A DNA stretch of 64,000 nt from Colias croceus (Eukaryota > Arthropoda > Insecta > Lepidoptera > Pieridae): contig NC_059545.1 in assembly GCF_905220415.1 (NCBI RefSeq), positions 6,768,001 through 6,832,000 of the forward strand, read 5' to 3'. The notes under the pieces are model-generated. The model saw only the letters and a list, made by a program, of their open reading frames with translations, was not told the DNA's origin and made no database searches. The translations under genes were made by a program, and so were the position numbers. Below are positions 25,001 through 34,612 of the stretch, one piece after another; position 1 is the stretch's first letter; each line of letters begins with the position of its first letter.

Positions 25001-27126
25001 ATTACTTATCCATTAAGGATGTATATGCAGTATGCAGATATAAATAGATAGAAAATGAGGCTGGCCGCTAGAATTTTATAGCCTCGATAGCGCTTCAAGC
25101 GTTTTTACGTCGACCCACTTCATTATCTGAAAGCTGTGTTTGTGCTTACAAAACTCTCCCGTAAATGATAGTTTGTATTAACGAGTTAAGATTACAGCGC
25201 TTTATAAGTCTTGTTGAACTATAAATGTGAGTGATGCAATATTTGTGTGGTAAATTATAAGATCTAAGTATAATAAATTAAAAATAATATAAATATGCGA
25301 AATTTTGTTTGATAGTTTTTCTTTCACGTCACAACGGAGCGATTTATGATATTATTTTTGGGTCTGGAAATATTAAGGTGGGAAGAAAGTGACACAAGCT
25401 ACTTTTAAACGTGGCGAAACAGCTGATTTCCATAGAAATTTCCTTTAATCATGCGGGCGGAGTCGCGGGTGAAAAGCTGATAATCATTATGGATTATATA
25501 GATAGTTTGTTAAAATTGCGAATTTTCAATTTCATTACTTAGAGAAAAGACAGGCAAACAATAAACCACACATTATGTAAAAAAAACGATTGGCATCGGT
25601 TCACTGAAGCTCGGCCATTATCAAGCATCAATTGTTATGAGATGCGAATATTTCCACATAATCGGACATACGTTGCACGTCATAAATACTTCACGCCTCA
25701 CTACCAACACGCGTTGAAGCCTTATTATTGTTATTGATGGGTACATGTTACAGATTCGTGGACCAAGTTTTGATTAAACTAATGAGAATTCAGAATACGT
25801 AGATTTTAGCCATAATATTAATTATTAATTATATTAGTCGTTCAAACTGCTGTGAAATTGGACATAGGTAGATAGAGATAATATTACGAATCAATTATCG
25901 TATTTTATTATGTAAGCATTTTAATAAATACCTAGGTAAATATATTGTAATTCAGACGCATTATGAGATTCAAATAGTCAAGATACAACGCTTTTTGATG
26001 TTCTTGAATTAGCAAAGTTATATTACGGAAGAAGAGAGAGAGATCAGAGATTAGATATATTTTTAATTCCACTCATTAATAACGAATATTTGTCTCCTTG
26101 ACCAAAATTTTCTTCGCAAAGTGTGTAGGATACAAAAGCTCTATTTTATTTTATGTTAATATTTATTTAAAAATTGATATTCATATTTTTATAATATAAA
26201 TGCGAATATATTATGTAGAATACAATTGAGTAAATTTTTATGTATAAAAGGTAAACACTTTTCATTATCAATAATTAACAAAATTACCGCCTGTTACTTC
26301 CTGGTACGCGATCTTTAATTTGTAAAAAATGGAACTTTTTCAAAAGCTCAGCTTGCACTTATATGGCTGGCTTTTTATTCGCGTAACGCAATCTACGGAG
26401 CGTGAAATCTAATATCTTTCAATCACGTGTATACAATGCTCAAGTAAGTCCATTTGTACATTTTACAGTTGCACGTTTAATTCGATCACGATACAACGAA
26501 AATTTATTAACAAAATTAAAGAGTACCGTACACTTTGTTATGGATTTGGTGCAATTGTTATTAAATTAATAAATTCATTTTAAATTACATTTGTAAGGCA
26601 TTAAAATTCGTTTTCTTTTCAATTATTTTTGGAGAAAACGGTTCGTTGAGCTTTTATGTGAAGAGCCCAGCTAGGTATGGAATATATTATTCAAGCCACA
26701 CTTAGTTTCATCAAAATCGGTCCAGCCGGTCAAGATTAAGACAACAATCACATAAAAATATGAATCAATATAAATTACAGAATACACTAACTACAACTTA
26801 TTATAATAAATATACGCATCTGTTTATAAACAAACAATATGAATCATGCAGAAATGTGCTAATGTGTGCTTTTATGCAAAGCTTTCCACTTTGCGGTTAA
26901 ACTCATCTCATGCAACGTTTCATTACACTAAGATTGATGACACCCTCGCTTGTAAGTAGGTAACGAAGCTAATGCCTAGATTAGCCTTACTTCATGAATT
27001 TGCATGCCAACGGCGACAGTAAAAGCTTCAACCTATTTGCGGTGCACTTTAAACTTTAAGGCCATGAAAATTTTTGGAACATACCAAGTAGATAAGCACG
27101 AGAGCGCAGCCTCTGGCGCTCGTCAT
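16064..27126 (-). CDS. Zona pellucida (ZP) domain membrane protein
   Basis: Insect ZP proteins polymerise at the apical surface and anchor cuticle or matrix. Eight minus-strand exons join in frame: 27126-27085, 20211-20181 (31 nt), 19741-19506, 18347-18211, 17879-17747, 17529-17384, 17082-16874 and 16308-16064, giving 392 codons plus TGA. All phases match and all introns are GT-AG. Residues 1-20 form a signal peptide (MTSARGCALVLIYLVGSSFA, then QDYD). The ZP module starts near DIQCTF and contains spaced cysteines in VCQI, KCGV, IMCKPPEP, GCRN and CMEAADCQPDYC. A furin site, GRRKR|S (cleavage after about residue 318), and a C-terminal hydrophobic segment (about residues 370-390) complete the usual order. 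No PAN or EGF domain is seen. The last exon contains a possible donor (TTG|gtaaga, after 16076), so an alternative cytoplasmic tail exon is possible. I did not assign a specific fly orthologue. Confidence 0.9.
16478..16681 (+). repeat. Dispersed repeat family R2, copy b (ZP gene intron)
   Basis: Complete copy from AACTAGCTGCTCCGCGCGGT to CTTTATAATATTAGTATAGA, including GAGATTAGCGCGTTCAAACA and a short CAAA repeat. It lies antisense in the last intron of the ZP gene. Confidence 0.85.
19220..19304. mobile_element. Possible tiny TTAA-flanked (piggyBac-type) remnant
   Basis: TTAA followed by CCCATTGAGCCCC is matched about 70 bp later by GGGGCCTGAG followed by TTAA. The ends are imperfect inverted repeats. 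The size and TTAA flanks suggest a piggyBac-derived MITE remnant inside a ZP gene intron; weak. Confidence 0.3.
21321..21532 (+). repeat. Dispersed repeat family R3, copy a
   Basis: Starts CATACTAATATTATAAATGC, then GAAAGTAACTCTGTCTGTCT (CTGT run), TTACTCAATCACGCC, GAGAAAGGACATAGGATAGG, and ends GCCGCGGGCGTAAAGCTAGT. The second copy is at 40767-41008. Confidence 0.8.
21822..21985. repeat. Dispersed repeat family R6 with short inverted ends
   Basis: AAGCTATTGCATAGCTTAT on the left faces GCATGCAATAGCTTT on the right. They enclose a GC-rich block with an internal inverted pair (GAGCGTGGGGAACG and CTCACGCTCCCCATTC). A tail, GCAGTCCCCGAGTGCCACAC, precedes a T-run. A similar tail (GGCACTCCCGGAGTGCAACC then T-run) follows the MITE at 2632. 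Confidence 0.55.
23371..23570 (-). repeat. Dispersed repeat family R1, copy d
   Basis: Reverse orientation: plus-strand ATAGTATAAAACAAAGTCGC through CTATGTCCCTTTGT to GCGGGCGAAGCCGCGGGCGG. It corresponds block by block to the other R1 copies. Confidence 0.85.
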
Positions 27127-27650
27127 GCTTGCGGTCTGCCACACTCGAGCGCGGAGCCAACCGTTAATGCTATCTGCCCCGATTACCTTACTGATGCTAC
27201 CACAAAATGTTGACAACGTATAATAAAATAATACAATCACAAAAATACGAGAACAACACAAGAACTGCGGAAGTGCGTCGATATTTTCCCGCGCGCTGCA
27301 AGCTAGCTGTTACAGCTTTTGCTAGTGCGATGCGACAGCGAACCGGGCCGGGACTGCACGGTGGTGCGCGCGCGCTGCCGAACAGTTAGCGCTTGCCGAC
27401 TGGGGAGGGTACCACCTGTACCCTACCGTTCTCACGACACGATCACTGATTCGCTTCGCAATTCGACAATCTCGTGATCTACATTATTGATTGGCGTAGG
27501 ATTCGAGGGAACTAGGCTCCGTCGTAGATGACTTCGGTGCCGTGACATTCGCATGGAGAAATCTTCGATAGCGCGGCGGCTATAGGTCGGCGATGGCATG
27601 TTGGATGCGAGGCGCCGCGATCGAACGATAGATAACTAAATACGCTATTT
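27127..27650 (-). promoter_or_regulatory. GC-rich 5' region of the ZP gene
   Basis: Immediately upstream (minus strand) of the ZP start codon, the sequence becomes clearly GC-richer (about 27100-27650), with several CpG-rich stretches (CCCGCGCGCTGCAAG, GTGCGCGCGCGCTGCC). A GGGTAC..GTACCC inverted pair lies near 27407-27422. This is where the 5' UTR and promoter are expected. No TATA box was identified. Confidence 0.45.
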
Positions 27651-30529
27651 GTCCGAGCTCACTGAGTCTATCGATTTGATCCGTAATTATAGCGACTATA
27701 GAAAGTCAATCAACTTCCCAGATGAATATAGATAAACATTTGATTCACTTACCCAAATACCATTACCTTATAGACATTCATTGTTTGTTTCGCTGAATAA
27801 CTATCGATCTAAAATAACCGGTCTATGAATAAGATAAATGTATTTCATTGAGCAGCCTACGAATAGAGAATAGTAGTCAGTTTAAGACTACCTATCTACT
27901 GCTAATTTAAAAGAACCTAATGGGCAATGACCGTAAGTAGACGCAGTTTGATTGCAGATTATACCAAATCTCGAATCATACTGCAAATTTAATATTTTTA
28001 AGCTGCTATTAGGGGATCTTTTTTATTATTGGAATTTAATTTCAACAATAATAATCGGGTACCTGATTGTACCTACAGGCACAATTATTTAGTTGAACGA
28101 ACTACCTTCTAAAGTAGGTATCTAAATATTAGGTTACAACTTATAGAGTGCAAGGCCTTAAAGCGCATCTTATGATGTTTTAATTAAATGGAATTTGTAT
28201 GCATCTTCCCATTATCTCTAGATCGGATGGAGTTTATGAAGCAAGAGCGTCGGCACCTGCGAAGCCATCCGTGACGATGAGCGCAGTGACGCCCTTTTTT
28301 AGTTACCACATAACAAAGGTTCCACCAATTTCTTTAGCCGATGCTAATTATCATAACAATGTCCGGTCCGTATCTTTGGAATGATTTCCGTCGTTTCGCA
28401 ACTAAATACCGCACGGAAAAAACTCTAAGCTTTTATTTTTCAGGTGCTACCGTTCGTCAGTAACGTTAAGTAGGTACTTTTTATTTTGGTAGCAAATAAG
28501 CAAGTGGTAATATAAAAAAAAATACAAGCTAAATATCTAAATTTAAAGTCAAGTAACGAAGGAACAAACCACAATAAAATAATTTTCTTTTCTTTTATTG
28601 TAGGTTACTACGGTAATTAGGATTAAAAGGAAAACTCATTCACGCGCGCGGGTGAAACCTCGGGGCGCAGCTAGTAACAACTAACAAACAATAAGTAAGT
28701 AAACAATTTAAACGACTGAAATCCAAAGGCTCTATCGTTAAATTGTGTATGCCGTTTGAGTAAGTTTACAAAGAGCAAACAAGAAAATGTTGATAAATTT
28801 CTTATTTCATAATTACTCGTCAAATTACCAACTATAACCTATTTCATCAATAACTTTATATTAGAAAAAAAAAACAAACATATCAAAATTCATAGAGGTA
28901 GAGTCAGTTACAGTTTAACTTTTTATTTTTTCACTGAGACATCGTTTTTAATTAGGTACCTACCTAACATAATTTATTCTTACGAATTACGCATATTTAT
29001 GATTTATTAAAACAATGCATTTTTACACTACTGTCTACTGCAACAAACGTGATGTGGCGTTTCATTGATAAAATATTTGTTTTAATTTATATTATGTATT
29101 ATAATGAATTGTCAATTGGTACTGCCTTTATAAGAGAAATGTGATGAAAACTTAAATGAATGACAAACGCTTTTTTAGATTAGTACTTTCACCGATTTAC
29201 CAGTCCAATAAAATAACTAAAATGGCTTATTTGGTATTATTAATAGTTAGATTTTACCTCTAATATTACTTTCGTTTTTATTGGCCTCTGGAATGTTATT
29301 TTCAATCAATTCGATAGCAATTTTATTCCATAGAGATAATGTTTACGATTATGTATTAGAAAAGCTTTGATGATAATGCCGGTATAATAATGTAATGAAC
29401 ATTGTTGTTGTATGTTTTATTTTTTATCGTCGGTGTTATACCTAGTATATGGGTGGTGTTAATTTTGTATACTTTTGTAATAATAGTTTAAAATATCTCC
29501 TTACCTTTATTTAGATACTTAAGTTTAGTCAGCCAGTCAAGCCATTAAGTCAGCAAAAGCTTATATTTTTCCCTTTTTGTTATTCGTCTGGTTTTCATCT
29601 GGTTTTATACATAGGTACATTTAAGAATTAACGCGGGTGCAGTTTGTCCAAACCCTGGATTAAAAATATATGTGCGTGTCATGTGCGTGTAGTAGTGTAC
29701 TCACGTAAGAAGTGAAACTTCTTTATGACCTTATTTTTCAAAAAAAATTTACTAAGTATATGCAACTTTACAGAAATACGTCGAATCACGTGTGGTAGGG
29801 ATAAGAAAAAGATGGCGCGTAACGGAAAAATGTCACGCGTAACGAAAAAATGTTACACTAAATTTTTTTCCAACCCCGATAAAGAAGTTTCACTTCAAAA
29901 ATTTAATCAAACAATAAATTCAATTTGTATAATTATTATTTATCTATATAATAACTTTAAAATTAACACAATATGTTTTCTTTTAATTACTTAGTTGAAG
30001 AACCATAATTTTTTAAATTATTATTGCTTCATAGTTTCAGTAGTCGAAGTCTCTAATAATCTGAAAATCTGTAAAAGGTATACATATGTGTATTGTGTAT
30101 ATAGACTATAGTTCTTTAACATTCATCTATAAAATAGCATCGTTATACAATGTCAATAAAATGTTCAATTTCCAGTGCATTCTCTGAATCGCAAAGCAAT
30201 TGAAATCATTAGAGCAGCGCGTGCCGTCGACACGTTTTTGCCTCCATCACATCAGTGCGGTCCGAATCGAATGCAGTGATTGATGGCCAACCTTCCGCGT
30301 GCTCTCATGACATCACGACTATATGGATGCTCGTTCCGAAATCGATATAAACAGTAAAGCTCCAGCCCGTTACACAATCGCCGGTGTAATCGCCCATGCA
30401 ATTATGTCTGCACGTTCGACACGTCATACGGTCATACATCACATCTTAATCAACATTTTTATTCTGAGAGCATTGCCCTTGAATTATGGCGAGCTATTAA
30501 CCTAATGTGTTATACTTACAACTACTGTA
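27651..30529. other. Intergenic region with one MITE
   Basis: AT-rich. It contains a short GC-rich repeat end (CGCGCGGGTGAAACCTCGGG, about 28645-28675), MITE copy 2 at 29709-29896, and a GC-richer unexplained stretch at 30170-30490. No supportable gene. Confidence 0.5.
29709..29896. mobile_element. MITE, GAAGTG-TIR family, copy 2
   Basis: A 188-bp copy with the perfect 18-bp terminal inverted repeat GAAGTGAAACTTCTTTAT, and an interior almost identical to the copy at 3056-3240. The left flank (TGTGCGTGTAGTAGTGTACT) is again conserved. The open frame across it is a by-product. Confidence 0.85.
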
Positions 30530-31357
30530 ATATAATAATAATAATAATAAGGGCGTAGGGATGTGACGACCCCATCGCCCACGGTTGAAATATCTATGGT
30601 CTACGTGACAATAGATATTTCACCCGTGCAGTCAGTCAACCCGCAGGACACCTTGTGGCGGGGTGTCGGGGAGTAGCGACCCCGCGGGAACCGAGCGCTC
30701 CCGGGGGAGGCCCCTGTCTTCATCTCCGGCTTGCCTTCACCGGCCGGTCGGAGTGAAGCCTGACGAGGACAGGACCCCCACCTCTGGCTTGCCTTAACCG
30801 GCCGGCCAGAGTGGAGTCGCGAGAGCTTTTAGCTCGAAGGGTGGATGCGAAGCGTAAGTGGCGAGTGGGCACGTGATGCTGGACCCTCAGGGAGCGCGTG
30901 ATCGTAGTTTAAAGTCCAGGGACGCCTCTCCACCCTTAGCTGCTCACAATATGCTGCCCCCTTGTCGCACTATTGCAGCGACTTATTTCGGGGGCCCATA
31001 CAGTGAGAGGGCGAGTCACCACCTGCCAACAATTTTTTGCTATATCTTAGTAGAAAGGCAGGTGCCATAGTCTTCTATAGTCCTTAATTCCGGTCCATTA
31101 ACATCCCCTTCCATAGCCCAGTTTATTTTGTTTCCTTATCTTGCAATAGTCCTACATCGGCCGCGGACTGCCCAGGGCTGTATCTCTATAGTGCAGTCAT
31201 GGGCAGGCTGCGGCTGGTGTCCCACAACACAGTAAAGTTCTCGAAAGGGCCTCTGCGTGTTGGATCCGTGTCCCCACGTAAGCCTTCCAAAGGACCGGGT
31301 ACTTTCCTTATGACCCGTGTATTATGGAACTGAGATACATAATAATAATAATAATAA
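30530..31357 (+). mobile_element. GC-rich retroelement fragment between two (TAA)n tracts
   Basis: A unit of about 790 bp, far more GC-rich than its surroundings (30551-31339), is bounded by TAA repeats on the left (30530-30550) and AAT repeats on the right (31340-31357). It contains an internal near-duplicate (GGCTTGCCTTCACCGGCCGG and GGCTTGCCTTAACCGGCCGG). No long ORF. It looks like the 3'-terminal part of a non-LTR element, or a non-autonomous derivative, with a trinucleotide tail. The family was not identified. Confidence 0.55.
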
Positions 31358-31762
31358 ACACATTTATTGTCAGAATCATAAAGTGATTACAAAAATTGAT
31401 TTACAAAGGAAAAACAAATAAAAGAAAAATAATAAGAAGCTTATTCCTAAGAAGAAGTAGGCAATGTGGCAGTGAGTGACCTGACAAATGGAGCCAACTC
31501 AGTTTATGATGGCAAGGTGATTAATACCTTACCACCACTGATTTTCAGTGACCCCAAGGTGACTATTGGAGTTTCAGTGAAAGATATATTTCTATTAATA
31601 TGTATATAATATCAGTATGTAATTATGTATATAATGTAAATAAATAAAGTGAAATTATGTATACAATGTTAATAATTATAATGATAGATAGGCAGAGAAT
31701 AAATGCGTATATAATATTATGTTATATAATAGATATTTAATGTGTAATTCGATACAAATGCA

Positions 31763-34612
31763 CTAAGTGTTAGAACAGGATTTTAAAATATGTTTCCGGT
31801 ATTGGAAACGAAAATTATTAATATTTGTCAAACTGGTTAATGGTGGTGGGATGTTGTTCCAACACTTAGTGGCATTGTATCGAAAGCTACCCTTGAATGC
31901 TGCTGAGTGGTGCTTGGGTATGGATAGTTTACAGTTTGCAGACCTAGTTAGGTAGTTTAAGGCACTTCGTTCACCTACCCATGCGAGTTTTTCGTAGAGA
32001 TATGTGGGTATTTTCGACTGCATCAATCCAAAAAGTAAAGTGGCAAAGTGTACCTGGCGTCTTTTTTGCATATTAAGGACGTTTGCGGTATTAAGGTAGG
32101 GGCTCACATGACTTCTTGGAGGGATGTCCCAGCAAAAACGCGCACACGCATTTTGTACCCGCTGTATCGCTGTTTGTGTGCGAGAAAGAAGTCTGGGGCC
32201 ATAAACAGTGTCGGCGTAATTGAATCTGGAGAGGATAAGAGCATCACATAGTTGAATGCGTAGAGGTGTTTCGATATAGTTTCTTATTCTATAAAGCATT
32301 TTTAATTTGTAGAATGAGGTGGAGATTGTTTTGTTAATGTGTTTATCAAACCTAAGGTGTTCGTCAAAAATTAGTCCCAAGTTACGTGCCTCATGCACAC
32401 GATCAATTTTTCTTGAATTTATTGTTATGACAGGATCGTGGTTAGCTATTTTTTCAATTACTTTGGGATTTCCTAATATAAGGTACTTGGTTTTGAGGGG
32501 ATTCAGAGTCAAGGAGTTTTTTTGTGCCCAAGAGTCAATTCGCTTAATGTCAGAATTCATGTGGTCAAGTGCTTGTGTAGTTTCACTAGGATAGAATGAG
32601 AGATAGAGTTGTACATCATCCGCATATATCTGGTAACTGCAGTGTTTAATGTTGTTTATAATATCTGCGCTGTACAAAATAAATAAAAGTGGCCCTAATA
32701 TTGATCCTTGCGGAACTCCTCTTCCTATGTTGGTACATTCTGAGAATAACCTGCTTCCATCCTCTTTTGTGACCATTACAGTTTGCATTCTATTACTTAA
32801 GTAGCTTTTAAACCACTTGATGCTATTATCACTTAATCCGTAGTAGGCTAGTTTGGAGAGAAGCAAAGTAATATCTATAGTATCGAATGCACGTGAAAAA
32901 TCAAGTAGCAGTAGTAGAGTTCCCTTTCCTTCATCCTGCGCTCCTATCACAGAGTCAACTACATCCAAGAGTGCAGTGGTGGTACTTCTTTTTTTCCGAA
33001 AACCGGACTGGTGATCAGGGAGTATGTTGTTCCTCTCCAGGAATTCTAATAATTGTTTATGAACTATTTTCTCGATAATTTTGGATATACAGGGGAGGAG
33101 ACTTATGGGACGTAGATCATGTAGGTTTTCAGGATTATTTATTTTAGGTTTAGGAATTACCAGGGCATGCCGCCATAGCTCCGGGAAGGTGCACGTCTGA
33201 ATGGATCTGTTAATTATATGTGTTATCACTGGTAATGTATTTGGTAAGGTAAGTAGTAACATATCTAGTTGTATGTCATCTATCCCTACAGCTTGAGATT
33301 TGAGTTCTTTTATATGTTTGTGGACTATATCTTCATTGACAAATTGAAAATCAAATACAGCAGTACCATATCTATTAAGATTGTAAAATGAGATAGTTGA
33401 TATATCAACTTGAGTGGTGCCTGGGATATTTAAAAAATGACTATTTATATTATGAGGGTTATTAAGATGTGTTGGAAGGATGCAGTTCTTGTTGGGGTTT
33501 AAATGTTGCTTGAGATGTTTCCACATGAATTTTGGTTTATTTATGTTGTTATTTATATATGAATTGAAATATGCCTGTTTTTCTCTATGAATTGCAAATT
33601 TAACATAATTTTTTAGATCCGTGTAGAACTTTTTGTGTACATCAAGTTTACTCTTGCGCGCTGTAACATGAGCTTCATCACGACTTTTCATCATCATTTT
33701 CAAATTGTATGTAATCCATGGATATTGCTTGTCCTTGATATAGATGGTTCGTTTTGGAGCAAAAAAATCAAATAAGGATAAAATATAACTGGTAAGAGTA
33801 ATAACAGCATTATCGACGTCATTGATTTGTAATAGGTTATCCCAAATAATGTTATTCAAAGATTGTTTGAAGACTTCCTTGTTGATGTCTCTGATCGGTC
33901 TGTATGTAAAATGTTTGGGTTGCATTTTTTCTTTGGTTATGTTGAGGACACATGTTACAAAAGCATGATTGCTGAGTGCCTCAATATAGTCAACTGTGAC
34001 ATGTGAGACGGGTGTGTTTGTACAGACTAAATCCAACAATGTTTCAGTTTCGGCTGTGAAATGCGTGGGTTCAGATATATGTTGTTGTAGTTTGTAGGTA
34101 TTTAAAAAACAGTCCAATTTCATAAAATTCGGGTGACAGGGGTTGAAAATATTTATATTGAAGTCTCCTAGTAGTACCATATAGTCGCACCAGATAAAAG
34201 ATCCGATAGATTCTGACAGAGCTTCAAAAAATATTCCAGCATCCAACCATGGTGGACGATATGCGGTTCCTATAACTAAATTTTTACCTCGTACTACAAG
34301 CTTGAGCCACATTTGTTCAACGGCAGATGGAGAGGGATTAGATAAAATACGCACTTGAAACCCTTTTTTCAAATAGAAGCCTACCCCACCTCCGCGGGTC
34401 CGCACACTGGTTGGTCGAGGTACATGGTGCAGCCGGTATCCCGGGACAACAGGAGCACGTCCCTCCTCACCAGCCCTCAGCCATGTTTCGTTTATAGCCA
34501 TTATATCAACAGAATGGCGCTGCATCGCCACGAGGAACTCGTCGTGCCTATTACCCAGAGATCCGGGATTTAAAAAACCAAATTTCAGATTATGTTTACA
34601 ATTGAAGACCAA
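31763..34612 (-). CDS. Retrotransposon ORF2: AP-type endonuclease and reverse transcriptase
   Basis: About 949 codons. The N-terminal endonuclease has FLNPGSLGNR, INETWLR, GGGVGFYLKKG, GTAYRPP and LLGDFNIN. The final SDH motif reads SNH. The reverse transcriptase has LRPISLLPCISKIIEKIV, QSGFRKKRSTTTALLDVVD, LLLLDFSRAFDTID, GVPQGSILGPLLF and the catalytic YADD. It nicks target DNA and copies the element RNA. The frame opens directly after a TAA (34613-34615). The first codon at 34612 is TTG, and the first in-frame ATG is about 30 codons in, inside the endonuclease fold. Translation therefore probably needs frameshifting, reinitiation or a non-AUG start. Confidence 0.9.
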   Translation of the reverse strand: MVFNCKHNLKFGFLNPGSLGNRHDEFLVAMQRHSVDIMAINETWLRAGEEGRAPVVPGYRLHHVPRPTSVRTRGGGVGFYLKKGFQVRILSNPSPSAVEQMWLKLVVRGKNLVIGTAYRPPWLDAGIFFEALSESIGSFIWCDYMVLLGDFNINIFNPCHPNFMKLDCFLNTYKLQQHISEPTHFTAETETLLDLVCTNTPVSHVTVDYIEALSNHAFVTCVLNITKEKMQPKHFTYRPIRDINKEVFKQSLNNIIWDNLLQINDVDNAVITLTSYILSLFDFFAPKRTIYIKDKQYPWITYNLKMMMKSRDEAHVTARKSKLDVHKKFYTDLKNYVKFAIHREKQAYFNSYINNNINKPKFMWKHLKQHLNPNKNCILPTHLNNPHNINSHFLNIPGTTQVDISTISFYNLNRYGTAVFDFQFVNEDIVHKHIKELKSQAVGIDDIQLDMLLLTLPNTLPVITHIINRSIQTCTFPELWRHALVIPKPKINNPENLHDLRPISLLPCISKIIEKIVHKQLLEFLERNNILPDHQSGFRKKRSTTTALLDVVDSVIGAQDEGKGTLLLLLDFSRAFDTIDITLLLSKLAYYGLSDNSIKWFKSYLSNRMQTVMVTKEDGSRLFSECTNIGRGVPQGSILGPLLFILYSADIINNIKHCSYQIYADDVQLYLSFYPSETTQALDHMNSDIKRIDSWAQKNSLTLNPLKTKYLILGNPKVIEKIANHDPVITINSRKIDRVHEARNLGLIFDEHLRFDKHINKTISTSFYKLKMLYRIRNYIETPLRIQLCDALILSRFNYADTVYGPRLLSRTQTAIQRVQNACARFCWDIPPRSHVSPYLNTANVLNMQKRRQVHFATLLFGLMQSKIPTYLYEKLAWVGERSALNYLTRSANCKLSIPKHHSAAFKGSFRYNATKCWNNIPPPLTSLTNINNFRFQYRKHILKSCSNT

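Larger units (their letters stand above)
20212..27084 (-). other. 6.9-kb first intron of the ZP gene
   Basis: It separates the 42-nt signal-peptide exon from the 31-nt microexon. It contains repeat R3 copy a (21321-21532), an R6-like repeat (about 21822-21985) and repeat R1 copy d (23371-23570). A short GC-rich fragment ending in GCGGGTGAAAAGCTGA (about 25450-25482) is also present. The rest is AT-rich with no convincing exon. The minus-strand open frame at 20885-21091 starts with a hydrophobic run but has no good donor. Confidence 0.6.

Noticed and set aside
27049..27261. Minus-strand open frame whose start gives a signal-peptide-like run with an in-phase donor
   Set aside because: The start codon at 27261 is TTG and no in-frame ATG exists back to an upstream stop. 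The downstream ATG at 27126 in the same frame gives a better signal peptide and donor, and was used as ZP exon 1.
29725..29994. 89-codon plus-strand frame
   Set aside because: Its start is TTG/GTG-like and it runs through MITE copy 2; the same sequence is broken in the other copies.
32048..33078. Several plus-strand frames across the LINE ORF2
   Set aside because: They are antisense shadows of the reverse transcriptase coding strand.
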